Notes under the pieces: model-generated
What the model was told of the DNA's origin: nothing
Database searches by the model: none
The model's input: only the letters and a program-made list of their open reading frames with translations
Translations under genes and position numbers: made by a program
In this document: in pieces, positions 44,677-53,293 of the stretch
How the letters are laid out: each line of letters starts with the position of its first letter
Numbering within the stretch: the stretch's first letter is position 1
Assembly: GCF_000300515.1 (NCBI RefSeq)
Contig: NZ_AMSI01000010.1
Coordinates: 62,001-126,000, forward strand
Direction of reading: 5' to 3'
Length of the DNA stretch: 64,000 nucleotides
Source of the DNA: Nitratireductor indicus C115
GTDB taxonomy: Bacteria; Pseudomonadota; Alphaproteobacteria; Rhizobiales; Rhizobiaceae

Positions 44677-44759
44677 CATAAGAACTTACTCATGCTTAAC
44701 CATAAACCTGAGGTCATTTGGCGGCGGTCAGGGTAGCGGCAAGCAAAGGGGTTGGGCTC

Positions 44760-45629
44760 ATGGCCAGCATTATGACGAACACTTCCGCAATGGTTGCATT
44801 GCAGAGCCTCAAGGCAACGAACAAGGCGATGGATGTGACCCAGGGGCGCATCTCGACCGGTTATCGCGTGGCCGAGGCGAGTGACAACGCCGCATACTGG
44901 TCGATTGCCACAACCATGCGTTCCGACAACAAGGCTCTGTCTGCCGTTCAGGATGCGCTGGGCCTCGGCGCCGGTAAGATCGACACCGCCTACACCGCCA
45001 TGAACGATGCGCTGGGCGCAGTGGATTCCATCAAGGCCAAGCTTGTCACCGCGCGCGGCGCGAGCGCTGAAAACCAGTCCAAGATCCAGGAAGAAATCAA
45101 GATTCTCCTCGATCAGATCAAAAGCTCGGCAACCGGCGCAAGCTATGCCGGCACAAACATCCTGGCGACCGACGACACCGGCACCATGGAGGTCGTCGCC
45201 TCCTACAACCGCTCGGCAACCGGCACGGTTACCGTCGGTACGATCTCCATCGACCTTGCAAGCATCAAGCTTTTCGCGGCCGGCGGTCTTCCGGGCGGCA
45301 TCGCAGACGACGTCATGCTGATCGATATCGTGACCAACGGCACCGACGCCGATATCGATGGCTACCTGACGGATATCGAGACCGCTCTCTCCGACATTTC
45401 CAACGCCGCCGCCAATCTCGGTGCCGCCAAGACCCGCCTCGACCTGCAGAAAGATTTCGTTTCGAACCTGATGGATTCGATCGAGCGCGGCGTCGGCCAG
45501 CTTGTCGACGCCGACATGAACGAGGAATCGACCCGCCTTCAGGCCCTTCAGGTGCAACAGCAGCTTGGCATCCAGGCCCTGTCCATCGCCAACCAGAACG
45601 CCCAGAGCATCCTGGCCCTGTTCAAATAG
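44760..45629 (+). CDS. Flagellin (second of two tandem copies)
   Basis: Filament subunit of 289 aa, same length as the first copy and closely related in the N- and C-terminal helices (QGRISTGYRVAEASDNAAYW, QKDFVSNLMDSIERGVGQL). The central segment (about residues 130-215) differs clearly. The ATG at 44760 has AAAGGGG about 9 nt upstream. An in-frame ATG at 44718 is less likely. It has its own upstream region with a CtrA-type box and its own terminator, so it is a separate transcript. Heteropolymeric filaments are known in rhizobia, and this pair fits that pattern. Confidence 0.93.
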   Translation: MASIMTNTSAMVALQSLKATNKAMDVTQGRISTGYRVAEASDNAAYWSIATTMRSDNKALSAVQDALGLGAGKIDTAYTAMNDALGAVDSIKAKLVTARGASAENQSKIQEEIKILLDQIKSSATGASYAGTNILATDDTGTMEVVASYNRSATGTVTVGTISIDLASIKLFAAGGLPGGIADDVMLIDIVTNGTDADIDGYLTDIETALSDISNAAANLGAAKTRLDLQKDFVSNLMDSIERGVGQLVDADMNEESTRLQALQVQQQLGIQALSIANQNAQSILALFK

Positions 45630-45654
45630 GGCATTCCCGCCAAACCAAATTTCG

Positions 45655-45684
45655 ATGGGGCCCTCGTGGCCCCATTTCATTTTC
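45655..45684 (+). terminator. Rho-independent terminator after the second flagellin
   Basis: An 8-bp perfect stem (ATGGGGCC with GGCCCCAT, 5-nt loop) is followed by TTCATTTTCG. It lies about 25 nt after the flagellin stop and insulates it from fliF. Confidence 0.75.
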
Positions 45685-45739
45685 GCACAAGCTTCGGCGC
45701 ATAGGCTGCCTTCGACATTCGAATGGGAGCATTGGGCCG

Positions 45740-47383
45740 TTGCCTGAGCAAATTCAGACCGTCGTTGAAAACCTGAAGAGCCTCGGACCGCGCCGTCTGG
45801 CGTTGATGGGCGGAGTTCTCGCGCTCGTCATGGCCGTGATCGTGGCAGGTGCGACCTATCTCAACCGTCCCGCATACGAGACGCTTTATGTGGGGCTTGA
45901 ACGTTCCGATGTGAACCAGATCGGCATGGTGCTGGGAGAAGCCGGCATCAGCTTCGATGTGGTTTCCGATGGAACTTCGGTGCTCGTGCCAGCCGGCCAG
46001 ACCGCGCAGGCCCGCATGCTGCTTGCCGAAAAGGGACTGCCCAGCAGCACCAATGCCGGTTACGAGCTTTTCGACAATGTCGGCTCGCTCGGCCTCACCA
46101 CCTTCATGCAGCAGGTGACCCGCGTTCGCGCTCTGGAAGGCGAAATCGCACGCACCATTCAGTCCATCTCAGGCATCAAGGCCGCCCGCGTTCACATCGT
46201 CATGCAGGAGCGCGGCACGTTCCGCACCGAGGAAAGGCAACCTTCGGCATCTGTTGTGATCCGCGCTTCGAGCCTCGACGCCACCCGCGCTGCCGCTTCC
46301 ATCCGCTATCTGGTGGCAGCTGCCGTTCCCGGTCTCGATGCGGAAAAAGTGACGGTTCTCGATTCCGCGGGAACCCTGCTGGCAGCCGGCGACGACCCCT
46401 CCAACAGCACGGCACAGCGCTCCATCGGTGTCGAACGCACGGTGGAAACGCAAATCGAGGAAAATATCCGTCGTGCGCTCACCCCTTATCTCGGGCCTGA
46501 GAACTTCCGCGCCAGCGTGAAGGCTGACGTCAACACGGATGCCCAGCAGATCGAGGAAGTGATCTACGACCCGAAATCCCGCGTCGAGCGCTCGGTTCAG
46601 GTTGTCCGCTCCTCCGACAGTGCCAACCGCGAGACGGCTGTTCAGCCCACCTCCGTTGCTCAGAACCTCCCCGAGGATGAGACCGGCGCGACCGCCGGTC
46701 CGAAATCGACCGAGGAAAGCGAGCGGCGTGAGGAAACCACCAATTACGAACTGAACACCAAGCGCATCGCGACCACCAGCAACGGATATTCCATCGACAA
46801 GATGTCCATCGCGGTCGTGGTCAACAGGGCCCGCCTGGCGCAGATCCTCGGTGAGAACCCCACCCCCGAGCAGATCGGCGCCCGCATCGCCGAGATTCAG
46901 AAAGTGGTTGCATCTGCGACCGGGATCAATGAGGAGCGCGGCGACATCATCAATGTAACCGCAGTCGAGTTCATCGACGGTCTCGACGGGGCTCCAGCTC
47001 CCGAAGCTGGCATCCTGGACGGCCTGACCAAGCAGGCCGGTACTATGATCAATGCCGCCGCCTTTGTGCTTGTCGCCTTCCTCGTCACCTGGTTCGGTCT
47101 GCGCCCGATGACGGCCACCCTGATGCGACCGGCCCAGCTTGAAAACGCCGCAACCTCAGCCGATGAAGGGCAGCATACCCTGCCGAACCATGGCCAGGAT
47201 GCACCGCTTCTGGCCAATGAATACAGCGACCCCGATTTCGACGAGGATGAAACCTATGGAACCCATCGTCTGAAGATCAAGCCAAACCCGCAGGAACGAC
47301 TGGCCCGGATCGTCGATCTCAATGAAGAGCGTTCCGCCGATATTCTGCGCAAATGGTCGCGCGGCGCGGCGGAGGCGACGTGA
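45740..47383 (+). CDS. fliF: Flagellar M-ring protein FliF
   Basis: MS-ring protein of 547 aa. A first span lies at about 18-38 and a second at about 434-453. The periplasmic ring-building domains carry ETLYVGLERSDVNQIGMVLG, the conserved YELFDNVGSLGLTTFMQQV and ALEGEIARTIQSISGIKAAR. The C-terminal tail NEERSADILRKWSRG is the FliG-binding segment. The start is a TTG with GGGAG about 10 nt upstream. In S. meliloti fliF is recalled upstream of visN; here it lies between the flagellins and motB. Its stop overlaps the FliH-like gene (TGATG). Confidence 0.95.
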   Translation: MPEQIQTVVENLKSLGPRRLALMGGVLALVMAVIVAGATYLNRPAYETLYVGLERSDVNQIGMVLGEAGISFDVVSDGTSVLVPAGQTAQARMLLAEKGLPSSTNAGYELFDNVGSLGLTTFMQQVTRVRALEGEIARTIQSISGIKAARVHIVMQERGTFRTEERQPSASVVIRASSLDATRAAASIRYLVAAAVPGLDAEKVTVLDSAGTLLAAGDDPSNSTAQRSIGVERTVETQIEENIRRALTPYLGPENFRASVKADVNTDAQQIEEVIYDPKSRVERSVQVVRSSDSANRETAVQPTSVAQNLPEDETGATAGPKSTEESERREETTNYELNTKRIATTSNGYSIDKMSIAVVVNRARLAQILGENPTPEQIGARIAEIQKVVASATGINEERGDIINVTAVEFIDGLDGAPAPEAGILDGLTKQAGTMINAAAFVLVAFLVTWFGLRPMTATLMRPAQLENAATSADEGQHTLPNHGQDAPLLANEYSDPDFDEDETYGTHRLKIKPNPQERLARIVDLNEERSADILRKWSRGAAEAT

Positions 47384-48027
47384 TGCCGCCGGCCCTCGCC
47401 CTCATAGATGTGCTGCCGGACTTCAGCGCTCCGGCGCCATCCCTGCCGGAATTGCCGGAGGACGACACCTTTTCGACACTCGCCACGCCTCTGCCGCACG
47501 CGCCGACTGCACCACCGGAGGTTCAGACCCGGCCACTCGAGCAGCGGCAAGAGGTCAATGAAGCCGCCATTGTCGAGCGGCTGACAAGGGACCATGAAAC
47601 AGCAGTCGCGGAGATCGAGGCGCGTCATGCCGAAGAGCTTGCGGCAGCGCGCCGGAGCCTGGCCGAAGATGCCGCAAGGCTCGTGCAGCAGCGTTTCGAT
47701 GAGCTGGAACAGCAGGTCATCGGCCTTACCGCCGAAACCACCGCTCGAATTCTGGGCGTTGTGCTCACCGAGGACCTCCAGAAGAAATCCATCGCCGAAC
47801 TCGAGCGCATCATTCGCGAAGCGCTCGATGACCGCGAAAGCGTCCGTATCCGCTTAATCGGCGCCCCCCTTCTCTGGGAAGCATTGAAGACGGGCCTCGG
47901 GACCAAGGCAGACCATGTGGATTTCTCGGAAGGGCCGGGTTTCGACATCAGCCTGTCCATCGATGAAAAGCTATTTGAGACGCGCCTGACGGAATGGTCG
48001 GACGCATTGAACGGACTGATCGCATGA
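47383..48027 (+). CDS. FliH-like flagellar assembly protein
   Basis: Cytoplasmic protein of 214 aa. The N-terminal 65 residues are proline-rich and probably flexible. A long charged helix follows (about 70-120, ERLTRDHETAVAEIEARHAE), and the C-terminal part (TARILGVVLTEDLQKKSIAE, IRLIGAPLLWEALKTGLG, ending EWSDALNGLIA) resembles FliH/YscL stator-like regulators of the export ATPase. It is coupled to fliF at its start and to motB at its end. No other FliH candidate is seen in the window. Similarity is at the level of architecture, so the call is moderate. Confidence 0.65.
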   Translation: MPPALALIDVLPDFSAPAPSLPELPEDDTFSTLATPLPHAPTAPPEVQTRPLEQRQEVNEAAIVERLTRDHETAVAEIEARHAEELAAARRSLAEDAARLVQQRFDELEQQVIGLTAETTARILGVVLTEDLQKKSIAELERIIREALDDRESVRIRLIGAPLLWEALKTGLGTKADHVDFSEGPGFDISLSIDEKLFETRLTEWSDALNGLIA

Positions 48028-49307
48028 GCCTGGCGGAAGACAACGAGCGTTCCGGAGAGATCATCATCGTCCGGCGTGGCGGCGGCGACGAGGAAGACGG
48101 CCATCACGGTGGCGCGTGGAAAATCGCCTTCGCCGACTTCATGACTGCCATGATGTGCTTCTTCCTGGTGATGTGGCTCGTCAATGCATCCACCGAACAG
48201 ACAAAGGCCGCCCTTGCCAGCTATTTCAATCCCGTCAAGCTGGTCGATAGCAGCACCGGCTCCAAGGGTATCGAGGAGATTGGCACGGTTCCGGGTGAAG
48301 TGAAGCAGGACAAGAGCCTGCCGCAAGAAGGCGAAAGCACTCCCTCCAGCAACCGCGACCAATCATCGCTTCCCGAAGACGCCGACAACGCCGTCACTGT
48401 TCCAGAAACCCGGGAGTTCTCCGACGAGAGTCTGTTCGCCGATCCATTTTCGGTCTTGGCGGAAATTGCTTCCGAAACCGGCAGGCAGGCCAATATTTCG
48501 AGCCGTGGCGACGGCGGCGCCAATGAGGCAGGTCCCTCGACCGGTGCGTCTGGAGGAGAATCCTACCGCGATCCCTTCGCGCCCGATTTCTGGTCGCAGC
48601 AGGTTGCCGGCCTTGAGGTACTGGAGCAGGATGAAGGCGCCAACCCTCCGGCTGAGCGCACCACCGAACCATCGCAGGACAAGGCTGAACAGGTTGAAGC
48701 TGGCCAAAGCAGCAAAACGACCGTGGCTCTCGCACCTGTCCCTGAAATCGAACCGTTGAAGCAGGAAGAAAAGCCCGCAGAAGCTGAACCGCAGAAGCAG
48801 GAAGCCCCTGTTGCCGAAGCGGCGGCAGCCACCCCCGCCGCCCCACGTTCGGAAGAAATCGCCGCTGCCATGCGCGAGGAACTGGCACGCCAGTTCGAGG
48901 GAAGCCCTCTCGCCGGTTCCGTCACCGTGGTCGCGGCTGAGGAAAACGTCGTCATCTCCATCACGGACGACCTCGAGCACGGCATGTTCCCCGTAGGCTC
49001 CGCCGTGCCGGACCGGGAACTTGTTCTCGCCATGGACAAGATCGGCCAGGTGCTCGCGAACCAACAGGGTGCCGTGAAGATCAGCGGCCATACGGATGGG
49101 CGCCCGTTCCGCAGCGCGACCTATGACAACTGGCGCCTCTCCTCCGCCCGCGCACAGGCTGCCTATTACATGCTGGTGCGCGGCGGGCTCGATGAGAAGC
49201 GCATCAATCAGGTCGCGGGCTATGCGGACCGCAAGCTGAAAGTACCTGAAGACCCCTATGCGAGCGCCAACCGGCGCATCGAAATCCTGCTGGAACTGCC
49301 GCGATGA
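48024..49307 (+). CDS. motB: Flagellar stator protein MotB
   Basis: Peptidoglycan-anchored stator subunit of 427 aa. After a charged N-terminus comes the single span with the proton-carrying aspartate Asp38 in FADFMTAMM. A long acidic and proline-rich periplasmic linker (about 60-285) follows, then an OmpA-type peptidoglycan-binding domain with ISGHTDGRPFRSATYDNWRL and GYADRKLKVPEDPYASANRR. The linker is longer than in enteric MotB, as in other rhizobia, where MotC is an extra periplasmic partner. ATGA overlaps join it to both neighbours. Confidence 0.94.
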   Translation: MSLAEDNERSGEIIIVRRGGGDEEDGHHGGAWKIAFADFMTAMMCFFLVMWLVNASTEQTKAALASYFNPVKLVDSSTGSKGIEEIGTVPGEVKQDKSLPQEGESTPSSNRDQSSLPEDADNAVTVPETREFSDESLFADPFSVLAEIASETGRQANISSRGDGGANEAGPSTGASGGESYRDPFAPDFWSQQVAGLEVLEQDEGANPPAERTTEPSQDKAEQVEAGQSSKTTVALAPVPEIEPLKQEEKPAEAEPQKQEAPVAEAAAATPAAPRSEEIAAAMREELARQFEGSPLAGSVTVVAAEENVVISITDDLEHGMFPVGSAVPDRELVLAMDKIGQVLANQQGAVKISGHTDGRPFRSATYDNWRLSSARAQAAYYMLVRGGLDEKRINQVAGYADRKLKVPEDPYASANRRIEILLELPR

Positions 49308-50596
49308 AAGCTTGGCTGCCCTTCGCTGCCATGGCGACGGCGGGCGTGCTTCTTGGCAGCCCCGGCAAGACAACGGAACTCGAGCCCTATCAGATGGTGC
49401 GCTCGCTGCAGGTTTTGCAGGATCGCATCGCCAATGGCGACCACGCCGCGCTGCCGCTTCAACAGAAGCTGCTTGGCGTCATAGATCAGGGGCTGGCCGG
49501 TTCCGGCCCGGAAGATTTCGACGATCCGAAGAACCTGCGCGCCCTGCTTGTCTACGGCCTCAGCGGTGGCAACCCCCGAACGCTCGACACTTTGCTGCCG
49601 ACGCTTCCGCTCGAAGGCTTCCAGGCCGAGCTTGGCCGGGCGATTGCCGATTATGCGAGCGGCGATTTCGCACGCGCACGCGCGACCATGAGCAAGGCCG
49701 ATCCGATGGCGCTCGACCCGGAACTGGGAGCGCCTCTGGCACTTGTCGCAGCGACCGTGCTGTCCGCCGACGAGCCGGCAAAGGCAGTGCAATTGCTCGA
49801 TGACGCCCGGCTCCTGAGCCCAGGCACACTGATCGAGGAAGCCGCCCTTCGCAGGACCGTCGGCATCGCCGCAGCCCTGCAGGATGCGCCTCGCTTCATC
49901 CGCGCATCGGAACAATATGTCCGCCGCTTTCTGCATTCTCCTTACGCAAGCCAGTTCGCCAATTCCTTCGTAGCAGGGATCGTGGCGCTTGCAGGCACGA
50001 TCGATCTCTCGGCCGTCGAGGAAGTGACCGCGGAGATGACCAATGAACAATCGCGCGTGATCTACCTGCGGCTGGCCCGCAGCGCCGCGATCGAAGGGCA
50101 TGATCCTCTGCTGGATTTCGCCTCCCGCAAAGCCAAGGAATTTGCCGATCTCGGCAATGACGGTACCGATCCGCGCGCGATCCTGTACGCGAACATGGCC
50201 TCCGTCACCTCCGACAATGTGGAGGACGTGCTCGACGCGCTCAATGATATAGACCGCAGCCGCCTTTCGGTGAGGGATCGTGAGCTTCTCGACGCGGCAA
50301 AGGCTGTCGCTCGCGCCGTTCTCACAAGGCCGGCAGCTGCCGAGGAAACCGCAGCGGTCCCGGACAACGGGCTCTCGACATCCGCGGAGGAGCCGGCCAC
50401 CGCCGAACCCCTTCAGGAGAACCCGGATCAATTTCCGGTCCAACCCGTTGCCGAAATGCCTCCTGCGCCAATGGAACCGCTGCGCCGCGCTGCCCTCCCT
50501 GCCCCCGAAACGGGCGAGCAGGATACCTACGTCCAGGAAACGCGTGACAAGCTGAAGGCAATCGACGCATTGCTTGAGAAGGAAAACACCCAATGA
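49304..50596 (+). CDS. motC: Chemotaxis/motility protein MotC
   Basis: Periplasmic motor protein of 430 aa specific to rhizobia-like flagella. It has an N-terminal signal peptide (MKAWLPFAAMATAGVLLGS) and the conserved start of the mature part (LEPYQMVRSLQVLQDRIANG). The body is built of helical, TPR-like repeats (AIADYASGDFARARATMSK, LLSPGTLIEEAALRRTVGIA). The C-terminal about 90 residues are proline- and acid-rich. In S. meliloti MotC binds the MotB periplasmic part and needs MotE for stability; motE is at 40937. It overlaps both motB and motD. Confidence 0.93.
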   Translation: MKAWLPFAAMATAGVLLGSPGKTTELEPYQMVRSLQVLQDRIANGDHAALPLQQKLLGVIDQGLAGSGPEDFDDPKNLRALLVYGLSGGNPRTLDTLLPTLPLEGFQAELGRAIADYASGDFARARATMSKADPMALDPELGAPLALVAATVLSADEPAKAVQLLDDARLLSPGTLIEEAALRRTVGIAAALQDAPRFIRASEQYVRRFLHSPYASQFANSFVAGIVALAGTIDLSAVEEVTAEMTNEQSRVIYLRLARSAAIEGHDPLLDFASRKAKEFADLGNDGTDPRAILYANMASVTSDNVEDVLDALNDIDRSRLSVRDRELLDAAKAVARAVLTRPAAAEETAAVPDNGLSTSAEEPATAEPLQENPDQFPVQPVAEMPPAPMEPLRRAALPAPETGEQDTYVQETRDKLKAIDALLEKENTQ

Positions 50597-51858
50597 ACGC
50601 CGGTCTTGCCAACACGCTTCCCGTCAAACCGCAGGGCGCCGACCACGCCGCGCGTGGGCGCAAGGACATGCCCGGCGAGGCAACAAGCTTCAGGGACACG
50701 CTTGCCAGTGAGAAGCGGCAGGCCGCTCCGCAGCAGAACGCGGGCGAAAAGCCCAATGCAGAAAACGCCGCCGATCCCTGGAAACCGGTTGGCTGGTCCC
50801 TGCCCCACGATTTCGAAAAGAAAAGCATCGCCGCCGCAAAATCTGCAGGCAACCGGCCGAAACAGGATAAGGATAAAGCGGAAGCGGTCGATGCCCTCCC
50901 CACCCCACCTAAGGCCGAAGAGGCGGACCTGCCGCAATCCGCCCAAGACGGAGATGCTGCGGATGAAACGCCCGACCGGCTGCCGAAGCAAACCTCGGAG
51001 ACAGCCAGAAATGCGGCGGACAATGCAGAGCCGCCGACCACGGTCCCGGCACCGCAGGCATCCGAAAGCGGGGCAGAGCATTCAAAGGCGGGCGAGCATA
51101 TCGGCTCAACCGAAGATCCAGCGCCGCGAGCCAATGACCGCGCACGCGAACGTGCGGCACCGGTTTCCGCACTCAATCGCGAACAACAGCACACGGCAGA
51201 AAAGAGCGCGGAGCCCGCTGCACCCCGCGCCGCGCGGGAGACAGAAAAGCCGGCTGAGGCCTCAAAGACTGTCGATCCGCTTGCCCGCCCGGGAAATGAG
51301 GCAAAACCTGCTACGGACGGCGCGCCGCAACCCGACATTCGCGTGGTTTCGATCCAGCGCGCGCCGGCACCGGCAACGGCAGCCGACCCAGCCGTACAAA
51401 AATCGGCAGCACCCGAGGCGACCCAGCTTCAACAACCGCATCAACCTGAAGCAGGGCGCGTGCTTCATACGCTGAAAATTGAACTGCACCCTGCCGAGCT
51501 TGGCCCGGTGACGGCTCGCCTTCGTGTGGTTGCAGATCAACTTTCGGTTGATTTGCAGGTCGAGAACGCCGAAGCGCGTCATAGGCTCGGAAACGACAGC
51601 GACGCAATCGTGAAGGCGCTCCGCTCACTCGGTTACGACATCGACCGCGTGACCGTTCAGCAGAGCGCGGCAAGCTCACAAAACAACATGGCCGGCAATC
51701 ACACCGGTCGCGACAGCGCCTTCCAGTCGACGAGCGAAGGTCAGGGCGACAGCCAGTCTCGGGGAACCGGCGGTGAGCGCTCGCAGGACGAACGCGGCGG
51801 CCAGGCAAAGGGAACGCGTGAGCATGCAGAAACGTCTGGCAGCGGCCTCTATATTTAG
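50593..51858 (+). CDS. motD: Hook-length control protein FliK (MotD in rhizobia)
   Basis: Exported hook-length regulator of 421 aa. The N-terminal about 290 residues are low-complexity, rich in A, E, P and K. The C-terminal domain is the FliK hook-length type with LKIELHPAELGPVTARLRVV and RHRLGNDSDAIVKALRSLGY. The protein called MotD in S. meliloti was reassigned as FliK. It overlaps motC by ATGA, and its last 35 nt overlap the transglycosylase gene. Confidence 0.88.
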   Translation: MNAGLANTLPVKPQGADHAARGRKDMPGEATSFRDTLASEKRQAAPQQNAGEKPNAENAADPWKPVGWSLPHDFEKKSIAAAKSAGNRPKQDKDKAEAVDALPTPPKAEEADLPQSAQDGDAADETPDRLPKQTSETARNAADNAEPPTTVPAPQASESGAEHSKAGEHIGSTEDPAPRANDRARERAAPVSALNREQQHTAEKSAEPAAPRAARETEKPAEASKTVDPLARPGNEAKPATDGAPQPDIRVVSIQRAPAPATAADPAVQKSAAPEATQLQQPHQPEAGRVLHTLKIELHPAELGPVTARLRVVADQLSVDLQVENAEARHRLGNDSDAIVKALRSLGYDIDRVTVQQSAASSQNNMAGNHTGRDSAFQSTSEGQGDSQSRGTGGERSQDERGGQAKGTREHAETSGSGLYI

Positions 51859-52381
51859 CCTGATTTTGGCAACCAACAGCCTTGCCGCAGGCAATGCCTG
51901 CGAGGGTGAAATTCTGCGTGCGGCTGCACGCTACAACGTGCCCGCAGGGATACTATACGCCGTAGGATTGACGGAAACCGGCGTGAAAGGAAGCCTTCAG
52001 CCCTATGCTCTCAACATAGAGGGAAAAGCCGTTTTCGCGCGGACTGCAAACGAAGCCATCGCCCGCTTCGAAACTGCAAGCAAAAGCGGCGCCAAACTGA
52101 TCGATCTCGGCTGCATGCAGATCAACCATCATTATCATGCAAGCCACTTTGCAAACCTGCGCGCCATGCTCGACCCGCGCCGCAATGTAGACTACGCCGC
52201 CCGCTTTCTGGTCGATCTGAAGAAGCGTCACGGCTCGTGGTCGATGGCGGTCGCACGCTATCACGCGGGGCCCGACAACGATCCCGCGCAGAAGCGTTAC
52301 ATCTGCCGCGTCATCACAAATATGGTCGCGACCGGCTTCGGAAACTGGACCCCGGAAGCGCGCAATTTTTGCAACCAATGA
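51824..52381 (+). CDS. Lytic transglycosylase of the flagellar cluster
   Basis: Periplasmic SLT-type lytic transglycosylase of 185 aa. The N-terminal signal peptide is MQKRLAAASIFSLILATNSL. The catalytic glutamate lies in YAVGLTETGV, followed by CMQINHHYH and MAVARYHAGPDNDPAQKRY, which complete the fold. It probably opens peptidoglycan for the rod, since the FlgJ-type gene at 62094 has no muramidase domain. The ATG at 51824 has AAAGGGAA upstream and lies inside the 3' end of motD. Confidence 0.88.
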   Translation: MQKRLAAASIFSLILATNSLAAGNACEGEILRAAARYNVPAGILYAVGLTETGVKGSLQPYALNIEGKAVFARTANEAIARFETASKSGAKLIDLGCMQINHHYHASHFANLRAMLDPRRNVDYAARFLVDLKKRHGSWSMAVARYHAGPDNDPAQKRYICRVITNMVATGFGNWTPEARNFCNQ

Positions 52382-52422
52382 TTGTTTTTTGGATTTTCCA
52401 CCGGAGTCTGCCCGACTCCCTA

Positions 52423-52437
52423 TTTATGATTCCTTAA
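52423..52437. promoter_or_regulatory. Degenerate CtrA-type box upstream of rem
   Basis: The sequence TTTATGATTCCTTAA fits TTAA-N7-TTAA with one mismatch, and shares ATTCCTTAAAAA with the box upstream of visN. It lies about 70 bp before the rem GTG start in a 126-bp gap that should contain the rem promoter. Confidence 0.4.
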
Positions 52438-52507
52438 AAATTGCGGTTGTGCCTGATTCGCCCGACCAGTTACCTCTTGAAACATCAAGTGATTCGGAGG
52501 GCGGCCG

Positions 52508-53182
52508 GTGATTGTTGTGATCGACGAGCGTGAGTTGGTGACCGAGGGGTACAACTCGCTGTTCAACAGGGAAGGCGTGGCAAGCGCGGGGTTTGCGCCA
52601 CGTGAATTCGGCGAATGGGTGGAAACCGTTGCCGAAGACGAATTGAAGGCGGTCAGCGCCTTTCTTCTGGGGCAGTGCGAGGAAGGCAACATCTCCGCAC
52701 AACGCATTCGCGAACGATCTCCCGCACCGATGATCGCGCTCAGCGAACGCAATTCCCTCGACGACACACTGCGCATGTTCGAATGGGGCGTCGACGACGT
52801 CGTGCGCAAGCCGGTGCATGTACGTGAAATCCTTGCCCGCATCACCGCGATCCGCCGCCGGGCCCAGCAAGACGCGGCAACCTATGCGCAGGTTGGCGAG
52901 ATGCGCATCTATTTCGACGGACGCGATCCCGAGGTCGACGGGGAGGTGCTGCCTCTGCCGCGCCGTGAGCGCCGCATCCTGGAATATCTGGCGGGCAACC
53001 CGACCCGCCGCGTGACCAAGACCCAGATTTTCAACGCCATCTACGGTATCTTCGACGAGAACGTCGAAGAGAACGTGGTCGAAAGCCACATCAGCAAACT
53101 GCGCAAGAAACTGCGTGAAAAGCTGGGTTACGACCCGATCGATTCCAAGCGCTACCTTGGCTACCGGCTGGCAGGCGACTGA
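52508..53182 (+). CDS. rem: OmpR-family flagellar regulator Rem
   Basis: Response-regulator-like activator of 224 aa. The C-terminal winged helix is typical ([20 protein letters not shown], then [20 protein letters not shown]). The receiver-like N-terminal domain keeps a lysine-proline near residue 100 ([14 protein letters not shown]) but has no aspartate where the phosphoacceptor is expected ([11 protein letters not shown]), so it may work without phosphorylation. In S. meliloti Rem acts below VisNR and activates the late motility genes. The start is a GTG with GGAGGG about 8 nt upstream. It precedes flgE by 111 bp. Confidence 0.92.
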   Translation: MIVVIDERELVTEGYNSLFNREGVASAGFAPREFGEWVETVAEDELKAVSAFLLGQCEEGNISAQRIRERSPAPMIALSERNSLDDTLRMFEWGVDDVVRKPVHVREILARITAIRRRAQQDAATYAQVGEMRIYFDGRDPEVDGEVLPLPRRERRILEYLAGNPTRRVTKTQIFNAIYGIFDENVEENVVESHISKLRKKLREKLGYDPIDSKRYLGYRLAGD

Positions 53183-53293
53183 GCCTGCCAACGATAATCC
53201 GCGACGGGCGCTGCGTCTCCAGCTGTTTGGCCAGTTTCGCGCAAGTCACGATCCTTACCTTGACTGTGATCGCGTAGACGAGGAGACACCCAG

